A stretch of DNA of 64,000 nt from the NCBI GenBank assembly GCA_947499255.1, contig CANMNF010000001.1:1054001-1118000 (forward strand), written 5' to 3'. The DNA is from an uncultured Sphingomonadaceae bacterium. Lineage in GTDB: Bacteria > Pseudomonadota > Alphaproteobacteria > Sphingomonadales > Sphingomonadaceae. The notes under the pieces are model-generated. The model ran no database searches, was not told where the DNA came from, and worked only from the letters and a program-made list of their open reading frames with translations. Positions 8,737 through 16,513 of this stretch are shown here, piece by piece (position 1 is the first letter of the stretch; each line of letters begins with the position of its first letter). The position numbers and the translations under genes were made by a program.

Positions 8737-9657
8737 TCAACGCATCCAGTTTTCCAGCAACCGGTCCAGCTCTTGCGCGTCATCGCCTTGTATAGCGATG
8801 CGCGCTGCTTTGTCCGCTTCGCCGTTGCCCAGTTCGCCAAGGGCTATCATCGCCTCCAGCTTGGCAATCACGTGCGCTTCGTCTGGCGGCAGACCAGGAT
8901 CGTCAGCACCATTTGCAGGCCATTTTGTAAAACTGACATCATGGATCAACCAGCTACCCGGCTTCTCTGCCAAAACGCCTGCACCACCACTTGTATCGCC
9001 GCCTGGTTTGGGTGCCATCGCGGCGAACAAACCTTGTGGCCCTTCGAGAATGCCTTTGGGTCCGGTCGCGCCGTAATGCACATGCAACGCGGCATCGCGG
9101 CCCGTGCGCACGGCGTGGAAGATATGCCATTGCGCGGTCAGCACATCATCGTGGTGCATATGGTGCAGACCGCCTGCGACAGAGGCCGCATTGCCCATCG
9201 CTTGCGCGAATTCGGTAGGGGCAAAACCAATCGCTGCGCCAAAGCTTGCCGCACTGCCGATCATGCCGCAAACGGTGGTCGCATCCCAGATATCGTTTTT
9301 CGCTGTATGCAACGCCATCCCCACCGCAATCATAGCTTCATATCCACAGATCGCGGCGTCAATGCGCGCCTCCAGTCCTGCGCTTTCATAGCTGTTGGCA
9401 GCGGGCCAGATGACCGGGCCGGGATATAAAGCGGCGGCGCGGTGTATATCCTGCGCGCCAAGCACATTGCCCATATACGTCGCCTTTTCCCACGAGCGTT
9501 GCGAGATAACGCAGCCCAGATCGCTGGCTTCCTTACCGCGCGCTCCTGCAATACAGGCCAGCCAATCGAGCAAGTGGAGACGCGCACGCGCACGCGCCTG
9601 CGCATCGGGTTCGCGCGCCAAACGCTGTGCCAATTGGGTGAGCAAAGTGTCTGTCAT
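8737..9657 (-). CDS. Short MmgE/PrpD family protein (N-terminal domain only)
   Basis: A 306-residue protein matching the N-terminal all-helical domain of MmgE/PrpD, the family of 2-methylcitrate dehydratase and cis-aconitate decarboxylase: HLLDWLACIAGARGKEASDLG, then VCGMIGSAASFGAAIGF. Typical members have about 450 residues and a second alpha/beta domain, which is missing here. No continuation was found in another frame before the next gene, so this looks like a naturally short form rather than a fresh frameshift. The ATG at 9657 was chosen; the open frame upstream is low-quality sequence. It could act on a dicarboxylate or tricarboxylate in the surrounding pathway. Confidence 0.75.
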   Translation of the reverse strand: MTDTLLTQLAQRLAREPDAQARARARLHLLDWLACIAGARGKEASDLGCVISQRSWEKATYMGNVLGAQDIHRAAALYPGPVIWPAANSYESAGLEARIDAAICGYEAMIAVGMALHTAKNDIWDATTVCGMIGSAASFGAAIGFAPTEFAQAMGNAASVAGGLHHMHHDDVLTAQWHIFHAVRTGRDAALHVHYGATGPKGILEGPQGLFAAMAPKPGGDTSGGAGVLAEKPGSWLIHDVSFTKWPANGADDPGLPPDEAHVIAKLEAMIALGELGNGEADKAARIAIQGDDAQELDRLLENWMR

Positions 9658-9781
9658 GATGGTGCTGGCTCTATGTGCAGTTGAGATGCGCGGGGTTGAA
9701 GCGAAGGGTAAAAGCGCGAGATTATCGCTGTGTTTAAGCAAACTGTATTGGTGTGCAAAGGTGCCAGGACTATTTGCAAGA

Positions 9782-10642
9782 CTAACTTGGTGACTGTTTG
9801 CCGCCGCGCGCGATAATAGCGCGGTAGGATTGCACCATTGGTGCTTCAAGCATTCTGCCATTGTGACGGATGGCGTGCCCGCCCGCCTCCTCAAACGCGG
9901 CAATTGCATCGTGCGCTTCGGCAAGCTCGGATGCGCTGGGTGCAAAAGCGCGTTCTATCACGGGCACCTGGCGCGGGTGAATGGCAGCTTTGGCGACGAA
10001 GCCCAAAGCCTTGGCAGCTGCGCATTCATCGGTCAGTGCTGCTGCATCATCAAGATGCAAATGCGGCACATCGATCAGCGGCACTTTGGCCTCTGCACCA
10101 GCCAGCACCAATTGCTGACGCGCGCCGAGCAACGGCTCCCACCCCATTTGTACACCCAATTCCGCAGCAAAATCTCCCCCGCCAAACATCAGCGCGCAAA
10201 CGCCATCGCCACTGGCAATGGCCAGCGCATTGCGCAGCCCGCGCGGTGTTTCAATCATGGGTATGATTGGCGGACATTTATCGCCCAAAGCCGCGCGCAC
10301 AATTTCAATATCGCGGGCTTCTTCGGCCTTGGGTAAAATCATATGACCGGGCAGCGCATCGGCACATGCAAACGCTGCCAAATCCGCGATTCCGGCGGCG
10401 CTGGAGACAGGATTGATGCGAATGCCCCAGCCCGGCCCGTTAATGCCATCTTGCGCCAAAGCGGCATCGCGCGCGGTCTGTTTATCCTCAAGCGGGACAG
10501 CATCTTCGATATCGATTACCGTCAGGCCAGCTCCTGCAGCTTTTGCTTTGGCAAAACGATCCGGGCGTGAACCGGGCACGTAAAGCAGGCTGCTACAGGC
10601 AAAAACCGCATGGTCGCAGGATTGTTGGCGGGTTTCAGACAT
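9782..10642 (-). CDS. CoA-ester lyase, CitE/HpcH/HpaI aldolase family
   Basis: A 286-residue TIM-barrel lyase of the CitE-like group (malyl-CoA, citramalyl-CoA and related lyases). The N-terminus SSLLYVPGSRPDRFAKA is characteristic. VIDIEDAV, IRINP, PMIETPRGLRNA and GGGDFAAELG supply the metal- and CoA-ester-binding acids and arginine. KAAIHPRQVPVIERAF is the usual C-terminal block. It would cleave a 3-hydroxy dicarboxyl-CoA into an acyl-CoA and an oxo acid. Context with a CaiB CoA-transferase and a LeuCD-type hydratase fits a malyl-CoA or citramalyl-CoA analogue as substrate. Confidence 0.9.
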   Translation of the reverse strand: MSETRQQSCDHAVFACSSLLYVPGSRPDRFAKAKAAGAGLTVIDIEDAVPLEDKQTARDAALAQDGINGPGWGIRINPVSSAAGIADLAAFACADALPGHMILPKAEEARDIEIVRAALGDKCPPIIPMIETPRGLRNALAIASGDGVCALMFGGGDFAAELGVQMGWEPLLGARQQLVLAGAEAKVPLIDVPHLHLDDAAALTDECAAAKALGFVAKAAIHPRQVPVIERAFAPSASELAEAHDAIAAFEEAGGHAIRHNGRMLEAPMVQSYRAIIARGGKQSPS

Positions 10643-10701
10643 GGTGATTTACATCTCACACCGTGTGGTCAAAGTCACCTATGCCCGCTGTGGCGCATAC
10701 A

Positions 10702-11619
10702 TTATTGCTGGCCTTTCCAGCTCTTCACAATATCGCCGCCGGTCGCAAACCAGCTGGCATCGCGGCCACTAAGATCAGAGAGCACTTCTTCCAATGCTCC
10801 AATGCGATAGGGCAGGCCCATGATATACGGTGTTAAATGCAAAGGCAGCACGCGCGCGCTGTTTTGCGCTGCTGCTTCACCTTCCAGCCAATCGAATGAA
10901 TCGCGCATCATCTGCGCCCAGCCTTCTGCACTATGCTGCTGCGTGGCAACAATCATGCGATCCGACAGTTCAGTGTTCAACGGCAGATTAGTGAGGCCAT
11001 TGGTGAAGCTGAAAGGCAGCTCATCATTCACCCAGTCACAGCAATATTCCAGCCCATGCTCTTTAAGCAGATCAAGCGTGCGCCAGCTTTGTGAACGTGC
11101 GATGGAGAGCCAGCCGGATGGCTTGACGCCAGCGGCCGCCTCCAACCGCGAAAGGCTGTCCGCAATCAGCTTGCGTTCTGCACCCTCGGGCAATTCAGAC
11201 GTGATTGTGGCGTTCATATCGGTGGAATGCGCGATGATTTCATGGCCATCGGCCAGCACCGCTTCGATCAGTTCGGGATAGCGTTCGGCAATGGCTGCAT
11301 TGGTGGCAAAGCTGGCTTTGACGCCCGCGGCCTGAAACGCATCCAGCATCCGCCAAACACCCACCCGGTTGCCATAATCGCGCACTGTATAGTGGCGGAA
11401 ATCCGGGTACGGCATAACCATATGGCCGGGCGCGCGGAAGGGTTTGTCCTCCGGCGTGATGGGGAACCATTCAAGGCTGACGCACAGCCACACAGCGACC
11501 GATGTATCATGGGGCCAGCGCACCGGTTTGCGCTCATGAATGTTGGACCATTCATACAGGTCATGATCATATCCCTCGGCCCGCTTGGGATAGATGGTAT
11601 ATTCTGCAGGCAGGGTCAT
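10702..11619 (-). CDS. PuuE-like polysaccharide deacetylase superfamily hydrolase (1)
   Basis: A 305-residue cytosolic NodB-fold protein without signal peptide. The segments GVKASFATNAAIAERYPELI, ADGHEIIAHSTDMN and SGWLSIARSQSWRTLDLL follow the layout of PuuE-type allantoinases. In these a histidine in the EVACHG-like strand and other changes replace the usual deacetylase metal triad. Such proteins open cyclic ureides; a Pseudomonas putida cyclic imide hydrolase is, to my knowledge, in the same superfamily. The ATG at 11619 overlaps the stop of the upstream paralogue (ATGA), preceded by ATGGAGGG. The substrate is inferred to be a cyclic amide or imide, not a polysaccharide. Confidence 0.85.
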   Translation of the reverse strand: MTLPAEYTIYPKRAEGYDHDLYEWSNIHERKPVRWPHDTSVAVWLCVSLEWFPITPEDKPFRAPGHMVMPYPDFRHYTVRDYGNRVGVWRMLDAFQAAGVKASFATNAAIAERYPELIEAVLADGHEIIAHSTDMNATITSELPEGAERKLIADSLSRLEAAAGVKPSGWLSIARSQSWRTLDLLKEHGLEYCCDWVNDELPFSFTNGLTNLPLNTELSDRMIVATQQHSAEGWAQMMRDSFDWLEGEAAAQNSARVLPLHLTPYIMGLPYRIGALEEVLSDLSGRDASWFATGGDIVKSWKGQQ

Positions 11620-12500
11620 CGTTGCGCCCTCCATATATCGATAATCTCGCCAGCGCGCGCTTTCCATGCGCGGCCATCGGCAGCGATATGGCGCAGCGCC
11701 TCTTCAAACGGGCCGATGCGGTGGGGTTGTCCGATCAGATAGGCGTGCAGCGGGATGCACATCACTGTGCCTGATCCGGTGCGCTCGCCTTCATCGGCCA
11801 ATCGCTCATATTGTTTGATCAGCGCATCGGCATATTCGCGGCCCGACATGCCATACACATTGAAGCCGTAATGGTCGTTCACTTCAAGGCTGTAGGGGAT
11901 CGAGGCAAGCTGGCCTTTGGCGACGTTCACTTCTTGCACCTGATCATCGTGATACAGATCACACGTATAGGTAAAATCATATTCCGCCAGCAGATCAAGC
12001 GTGCGCGGCGTATGCGATAAAGCCGGGGCCAGCCAGCCGCGAATGCGCTGTCCGGTGGCGCGTTCAACCGTGGCGATGGAATCCTCGATGATGTGGCGTT
12101 CTTGCGCCTCATCCAAACCGTAAGAATATCGCGTGTTGTAAATGCCGTGGCTGAAAAATTCCCAGCCGCGATCTGCTCCGTCCTTCACAACTTCTGGATG
12201 ATGATCGCACAAAGCCACAGAAAGGCTGACAGAGCCGGGGAAGCCGTGTTTCGACATCACTTCGGCCATGCGCCAATGGCTCACCCGGTTGGAGTGATCG
12301 CGGTAGGAATAGCCCACCACATCGGGATGCGGCTTGGCCCATGGCTTGCGCTGCGGATTGGTGGGCGGATCAATCTCGTAATATTCAAGATTGGGCGCAA
12401 CCCACACCGCGCAAGTCTTGCCTTCTGGCCATGCCACTTTCGGGCGGCCACGATAGGGGTGATATTCGTAAAGCTCGGGATCTTTGGCATTTTCCTGCAT
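11616..12500 (-). CDS. PuuE-like polysaccharide deacetylase superfamily hydrolase (2)
   Basis: A 294-residue paralogue of the downstream gene. Recognisable parts are SYRDHSNRVSHWRMAEVM, HGFPGSVSLSVALCDHHPEVV, WEFFSHGIYNTRYSYG and IRGWLAPALSHTPRTLDLLAEY. It has no signal peptide, so a role in wall or exopolysaccharide deacetylation is unlikely. It starts 3 nt after the amidase gene and overlaps the next gene by 4 nt, so the three are tightly coupled. Two divergent copies side by side could form a heteromer or handle two related rings; neither is shown by the sequence. Confidence 0.85.
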   Translation of the reverse strand: MQENAKDPELYEYHPYRGRPKVAWPEGKTCAVWVAPNLEYYEIDPPTNPQRKPWAKPHPDVVGYSYRDHSNRVSHWRMAEVMSKHGFPGSVSLSVALCDHHPEVVKDGADRGWEFFSHGIYNTRYSYGLDEAQERHIIEDSIATVERATGQRIRGWLAPALSHTPRTLDLLAEYDFTYTCDLYHDDQVQEVNVAKGQLASIPYSLEVNDHYGFNVYGMSGREYADALIKQYERLADEGERTGSGTVMCIPLHAYLIGQPHRIGPFEEALRHIAADGRAWKARAGEIIDIWRAQR

Positions 12501-12503
12501 GGT

Positions 12504-13187
12504 TCAGCGCGCCTCCAGCCAATCGATCACACTTTGCACCGGCTCCACATCGGCATATTTCAGCTGCAGATCGGTGAGGTTGGCGAAGTGATAGCTTTCA
12601 TGCTTGTCGGCACATGTCTCAATCGGGACAATTGTGCGATAACCATGGCTAAGCGAATCCACCGCGGTTGCCCGCACACAGCCCGAAGTAGAGCCACCTG
12701 TCACCACTACTGTATCGACTTTGTGCCATGTGAGATAGCTGGCCAGCTGCGATTCAAAGAAAGCAGATGGCATGCGCTTGGTATATTGCAGATCGTTTTC
12801 GTCGATTTCACAGCGCGGATCGAACTTGTGCCGTTCGCTGCCATATGTGATGTTCTGCAGGCTGTCTGGCGTATCGGTGCGCGTGCCCCACACCCCGGCA
12901 TCCCCGGCATCGCCTTTATAGGCCACATGGCTCCAGATCACCGGCATACCGCGTTCGCGGGCCAACCTGCTGATCGTGTTGATGTATTCGATCTGGCGCG
13001 GATCGGTTTCATAGGATGTCTTGAACATATCGAGCCTGGTATAGGCTTGCTGCGGATCGACATTCACAATCGCCAGCTTTTCGCCAAAGCCGAACTTTTT
13101 GCGCGCGGGATTGGCCATCACTTCATCGAATATCTCGCGCGCGGTGCGACCATCTTCGACCATCTTGGTGCCAACAATCTCGCTCAT
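12504..13187 (-). CDS. Isochorismatase-family cysteine amidohydrolase, N-carbamoylsarcosine amidase-like
   Basis: A 227-residue cysteine hydrolase with the complete triad: D44 in AIVNVDPQQAYT, K137 in YTKRMPSAF and C170 in TGGSTSGCVRATAVD. This family hydrolyses amides and carbamoyl groups, for example N-carbamoylsarcosine, maleamate and ureidoacrylate. The ATG at 13187 has GGAG/AGGA just upstream. It is the first gene of the minus arm, so in an imide or ureide pathway it would act after ring opening to release ammonia. The exact substrate is unknown. Confidence 0.9.
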   Translation of the reverse strand: MSEIVGTKMVEDGRTAREIFDEVMANPARKKFGFGEKLAIVNVDPQQAYTRLDMFKTSYETDPRQIEYINTISRLARERGMPVIWSHVAYKGDAGDAGVWGTRTDTPDSLQNITYGSERHKFDPRCEIDENDLQYTKRMPSAFFESQLASYLTWHKVDTVVVTGGSTSGCVRATAVDSLSHGYRTIVPIETCADKHESYHFANLTDLQLKYADVEPVQSVIDWLEAR

Positions 13188-13563
13188 TCCTGCATCTCCA
13201 ATTTGCGCCCAGCCTTGCGACCACGATTTGCGACCGCGATTTGCCTTGCGATGACGATCACATTTTGATCCTACGCACCCATGCGGTTTAATCGGGTTTT
13301 GCCGATCCGTGTATATTTGCTCTTGGGATAATCTCCTGACGGAGAAACAGGCGCGGCTGCAAGCGTTGAAAAGGTGAGGCGCAGCATAATCGCTCGACCA
13401 ATTTAACCGCACCACGATGCTTTACTGGCAATGCCCGCGCGATCCGTCACTATATCTGTATGAGCAGAGCCGCAATTGTGATGGGCCGCAGATACAGGCC
13501 GCCACTGATGAAGGAAAACAGGTCCAGCGCGGCGGATTTGCCTTGGCTGGATTAAGGGAACTG
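13188..13563. other. Divergent intergenic region of the catabolic block
   Basis: This 376-bp stretch separates the two arms and must carry both promoters. I see no coding frame of its own; the open frame running into the LeuC-like gene from 13417 lacks a credible start. No convincing pair of -35 and -10 boxes was found. The clearest structure is a tandem 13-bp repeat at 13217-13242. No regulator gene is adjacent to the block. Confidence 0.5.
13217..13242. repeat. Tandem 13-bp direct repeat upstream of the amidase gene
   Basis: GCGACCACGATTT (13217-13229) is followed immediately by GCGACCGCGATTT (13230-13242), with one mismatch. A weaker third unit (TTGCGATGACGAT) follows. It sits 30 bp before the start of the minus-arm operon, where a regulator could bind. 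It may also be a chance duplication. Confidence 0.4.
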
Positions 13564-14997
13564 ATGAAAGAAGACACACGCCAAACTGACAAGCGGCCCG
13601 GCGCGCAGCCACAAACGCTGCCACAAACACTATTCGCGAAGATTTGGGATGGCCATAAGGTTGCGCAAACCACCGCTGGTGCCGATCTGATTGCGATAGA
13701 CCGGGTGTTCCTGCACGAACGCACCGGCGCATCGGCATTGCGCAATATGGCCGCCACCGGGCGCAAAGTGCGCGATCCGGGCCGTGTTTTTGCCGTCACC
13801 GATCATATCGTCGATACGCGTCCGGGCCGGACGGACAAAACGCTGATGACAGGCGGCCAGTCTTTCATCACCGATACCCGCGCCGCGTGTGAAGAGGCGG
13901 GCATTCGGCTGTTTGATGTGCACGATAAAATGCAAGGCATCACTCATGTCATCTCGCCAGAATTGGGCATTATCCTGCCCGGCCTCACTCTGGTCGCTCC
14001 TGATAGCCACACCTGTACGCAAGGCGCGTTTGGCGCGCTGACTTGGGGCATCGGCTCTAGCGAGGCGGAACATGCCATGGTGACGGGCACTTTGCGGTTG
14101 GAACGGCCCAAGACGATGCGGGTCACCTTCACCGGAACACTCGCACCCGGCGTCACCGCCAAGGATATGGCGCTGCATCTGATTTCGGAACATTCCACGG
14201 GCGGCGGCGCAGGCCATGCGGTTGAGTTTGCCGGCGAAGCGGTCAGCGCGCTCGACATGGAAGCGCGCATGACCTTGTGCAATATGGCGATCGAATTTGG
14301 CGCATTTGGAGGCTTTATCGCGCCCGATCTTAAAACCTTCGCCTATCTTGGTGGCCGGCGATATGCGCCGCGCGAATGGTCCTCTCCTTATTGGCGCACT
14401 TTGAAAAGTGATGAAGACGCGGTGTTTGACCGGGAAATCACCATCGACGCTTCCCAAATCGCGCCGATGGTGAGCTGGGGCACCAGCCCTGAACAAGCCA
14501 TCGCCGTGAACGCGAAAGTGCCCGCCGGGCCAGAACGCGCGCACAACTATATCGGCCTTGAAGAAGGCGTGCAGCTTGCTGGCACGCCCATCGATGTGGC
14601 CTTTATTGGCTCGTGCACCAATTCGCGCATTTCCGATCTGCGCCGCGCGGCCGCGATTGTGGAAGGCCGCAAAATCTCGCCGCACATTCGCAAAGCTTTG
14701 GTCGTGCCTGGATCAATGGATGTAAAACGCCATGCCGAACGCGAAGGGCTGGACAAGATTTTTGAAGCGGCAGGCTTTGAATGGCGGATGAGCGGATGCT
14801 CTTTATGCTTTTACGCAGGCGGTGAAGGTTTCCCCGAAAACAGCCGCACAATCAGCTCCACCAACCGCAATTTCGAAGGGCGGCAAGGCCCGCGTATCAA
14901 AACACATATCGCCTCGCCTGAAACGGTGGCCGCCAGCGCCATTGCAGGAGCGATTGCTGACCCGCGCGATTTCGCACCCAAGGGAGGCAAAACATGA
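13564..14997 (+). CDS. LeuC-like aconitase-family hydratase, large subunit (probably not leucine biosynthesis)
   Basis: A 477-residue aconitase-superfamily large subunit. The Fe-S signature FIGSCTNSRISDL gives the first cysteine and SGCSLC the other two; DSHTCTQGAFGALTWGIGSSEAEH is the conserved active-site block. The segment after the last cysteine reads FYAGGEGFPENSR instead of the usual LeuC LAMNPD-type sequence, a difference next to the cluster and substrate. No leuA or leuB is nearby, and CoA-transferase and lyase genes follow. This points to a catabolic hydratase of a substituted maleate or similar acid, like dimethylmaleate or maleate hydratase. The ATG at 13564 follows AAGGGA. Confidence 0.88.
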   Translation: MKEDTRQTDKRPGAQPQTLPQTLFAKIWDGHKVAQTTAGADLIAIDRVFLHERTGASALRNMAATGRKVRDPGRVFAVTDHIVDTRPGRTDKTLMTGGQSFITDTRAACEEAGIRLFDVHDKMQGITHVISPELGIILPGLTLVAPDSHTCTQGAFGALTWGIGSSEAEHAMVTGTLRLERPKTMRVTFTGTLAPGVTAKDMALHLISEHSTGGGAGHAVEFAGEAVSALDMEARMTLCNMAIEFGAFGGFIAPDLKTFAYLGGRRYAPREWSSPYWRTLKSDEDAVFDREITIDASQIAPMVSWGTSPEQAIAVNAKVPAGPERAHNYIGLEEGVQLAGTPIDVAFIGSCTNSRISDLRRAAAIVEGRKISPHIRKALVVPGSMDVKRHAEREGLDKIFEAAGFEWRMSGCSLCFYAGGEGFPENSRTISSTNRNFEGRQGPRIKTHIASPETVAASAIAGAIADPRDFAPKGGKT

Positions 14998-15599
14998 CCC
15001 CTTTTCCGCAGCCTCTTATCGCCAAAGCCGCGCCATTAATGGCCGATAATGTCGATACAGACCTGATCATCCCCAGCCGTGAAATAAAGACTACCGGGCG
15101 CACCGGCCTTGCCGAAGGGATGTTTGCCCCTTGGCGTTATGCCGATCCTATTACACGCGCGGAAAATCCCGATTTCATCCTCAACCATGCAGATTATCGG
15201 CAGGCCCAGATCCTTGCCGTAGGTGCCAATTTTGGGTGTGGATCCAGCCGCGAACATGCCGTTTGGGCGCTCGCGGAATTTGGCATTAAAGCCATTATCG
15301 GGGAAAGCTTTGGCTCCATCTTTCGTGGCAATTGCGTGCGCAATGGGGTGCTGCCCATCACGCTTGATCGCGCCATTGTCGAAGCGCTTGGCGGGCATGA
15401 CGTCACGATTGATCTGGCCGCGCAAACCGTATCGTTCAAAGGGCAGAGCCACGCATTCGCGATAGATTCCGAAGCCAAGGAAATGCTCGCGCATGGCCTT
15501 GATGCAATTGACCTTTCTCTCACACAAGCAGACGCGATTGACGCATGGACTGATGCGGACCGCGCAGCGCGCCCTTGGGTATATCTGGAGCAAGCATGA
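14994..15599 (+). CDS. LeuD-like aconitase-family hydratase, small subunit
   Basis: A 201-residue swivel-domain subunit. NVDTDLIIPSREIKTTG at the N-terminus and the GANFGCGSSREHAVWAL loop are diagnostic of LeuD-type subunits, as is GESFGSIFRGNCVRNGVLP. It overlaps the large-subunit gene by ATGA, so the two are co-translated and form one heterodimeric (de)hydratase. Substrate specificity cannot be read from the sequence; context argues against isopropylmalate. Confidence 0.88.
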   Translation: MTPFPQPLIAKAAPLMADNVDTDLIIPSREIKTTGRTGLAEGMFAPWRYADPITRAENPDFILNHADYRQAQILAVGANFGCGSSREHAVWALAEFGIKAIIGESFGSIFRGNCVRNGVLPITLDRAIVEALGGHDVTIDLAAQTVSFKGQSHAFAIDSEAKEMLAHGLDAIDLSLTQADAIDAWTDADRAARPWVYLEQA

Positions 15600-16513
15600 C
15601 CGACATTCTTATTTCCGAAGTAGGCCCGCGCGATGGGCTGCAAGCAATTGACCGGGTCATGCCGCTCGATGCAAAAAAGGCATGGATCGCAGCCGAAGCT
15701 GCTGCCGGTGTGCAAGAGATCGAAGTGGGCAGCTTTGTGCCTGCAAAACTGCTCCCGCAAATGGCTGACACGCCTGCTCTGGTGGAATTTGCCAAAGGGA
15801 TCGAAGGGCTTAATGTCGTCACGTTAATACCCAACATCAAAGGCGCAGAGTTTGCCGCCAAAGCGGGCGTTCACGGGATGAGCATTCCCTTCTCCATGAG
15901 CGAAAGCCACAGCCTGAAAAATGTGCGCAAGGATCATCCCGCAATGCTGGAACAGATCGCGGGGTGTGCAGAAATTGCCAAGGCCAATGATATTCACTTT
16001 GCCGTGGGACTTTCCACCGCCTTTGGCTGCACCATCGAAGGCGCGGTTGATCCTGTTGCCGTCGCCCGTCTGGCAGAGGCATCGGCAAAGCGCGGCGCGC
16101 AGGAATTTTCCTTGTCGGACACCACCGGCTATGCCGATCCAGCCCAAGTTCGCCGCCTGATCCGCACCGTACGCGAAGCGGTGGGCGATATGCTCACCAC
16201 GCTGCATATGCACAATACGCGCGGGCTTGGCCTAGCCAATGTGGTCGCCGGACTTGAGGAGGGGATCACCACCTTTGATAGCTCGCTTGGCGGGCTTGGC
16301 GGCTGTCCTTATGCGCCGGGCGCCAGCGGCAATATTGTGACCGAAGATTTGGTGCTGATGCTCAATTCCATGGGGCTGAACACCGGCATTGATCTGGAAA
16401 AATTGCTCGCGGTCCGACCTATTCTGGAACAAGCCCTTCCTGGTGAGCCGCTTTATGGCTTTACGCCCGATGCAGGCCCGATGCTTGATTACAAAGAAAG
16501 AATTGCCGCATGA
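15596..16513 (+). CDS. Hydroxymethylglutaryl-CoA lyase-like protein
   Basis: A 305-residue DRE-TIM metallolyase. It begins ISEVGPRDGLQ (metal and catalytic Asp-Arg), continues with SLSDTTGYADPAQV and TLHMHNTRGLGLANVVAG (metal-binding HxH), and ends with the glycine-rich GGLGGCPYAPGASGN cysteine loop of HMG-CoA lyases. The enzyme cleaves tertiary 3-hydroxyacyl-CoA thioesters. Start and stop overlap both neighbours by ATGA. In this operon it could split the CoA ester of a hydrated branched dicarboxylate. A role in leucine degradation is possible but no liu genes are present. Confidence 0.9.
   Translation: MTDILISEVGPRDGLQAIDRVMPLDAKKAWIAAEAAAGVQEIEVGSFVPAKLLPQMADTPALVEFAKGIEGLNVVTLIPNIKGAEFAAKAGVHGMSIPFSMSESHSLKNVRKDHPAMLEQIAGCAEIAKANDIHFAVGLSTAFGCTIEGAVDPVAVARLAEASAKRGAQEFSLSDTTGYADPAQVRRLIRTVREAVGDMLTTLHMHNTRGLGLANVVAGLEEGITTFDSSLGGLGGCPYAPGASGNIVTEDLVLMLNSMGLNTGIDLEKLLAVRPILEQALPGEPLYGFTPDAGPMLDYKERIAA

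Noticed and set aside
10702-12500. Cell-envelope polysaccharide deacetylases
   Set aside because: Neither protein has a signal peptide, and both follow the PuuE-like layout in a catabolic context.
12093-13268. 391-codon plus-strand frame over the amidase and deacetylase genes
   Set aside because: Shadow of well-supported minus-strand genes; composition is His/Ile-rich as expected from reading these in reverse.
13564-15599. Leucine biosynthesis (leuCD)
   Set aside because: No leuA or leuB is near, the loop after the cluster cysteines is unlike LeuC, and the operon continues into lyase and CoA-transferase genes.
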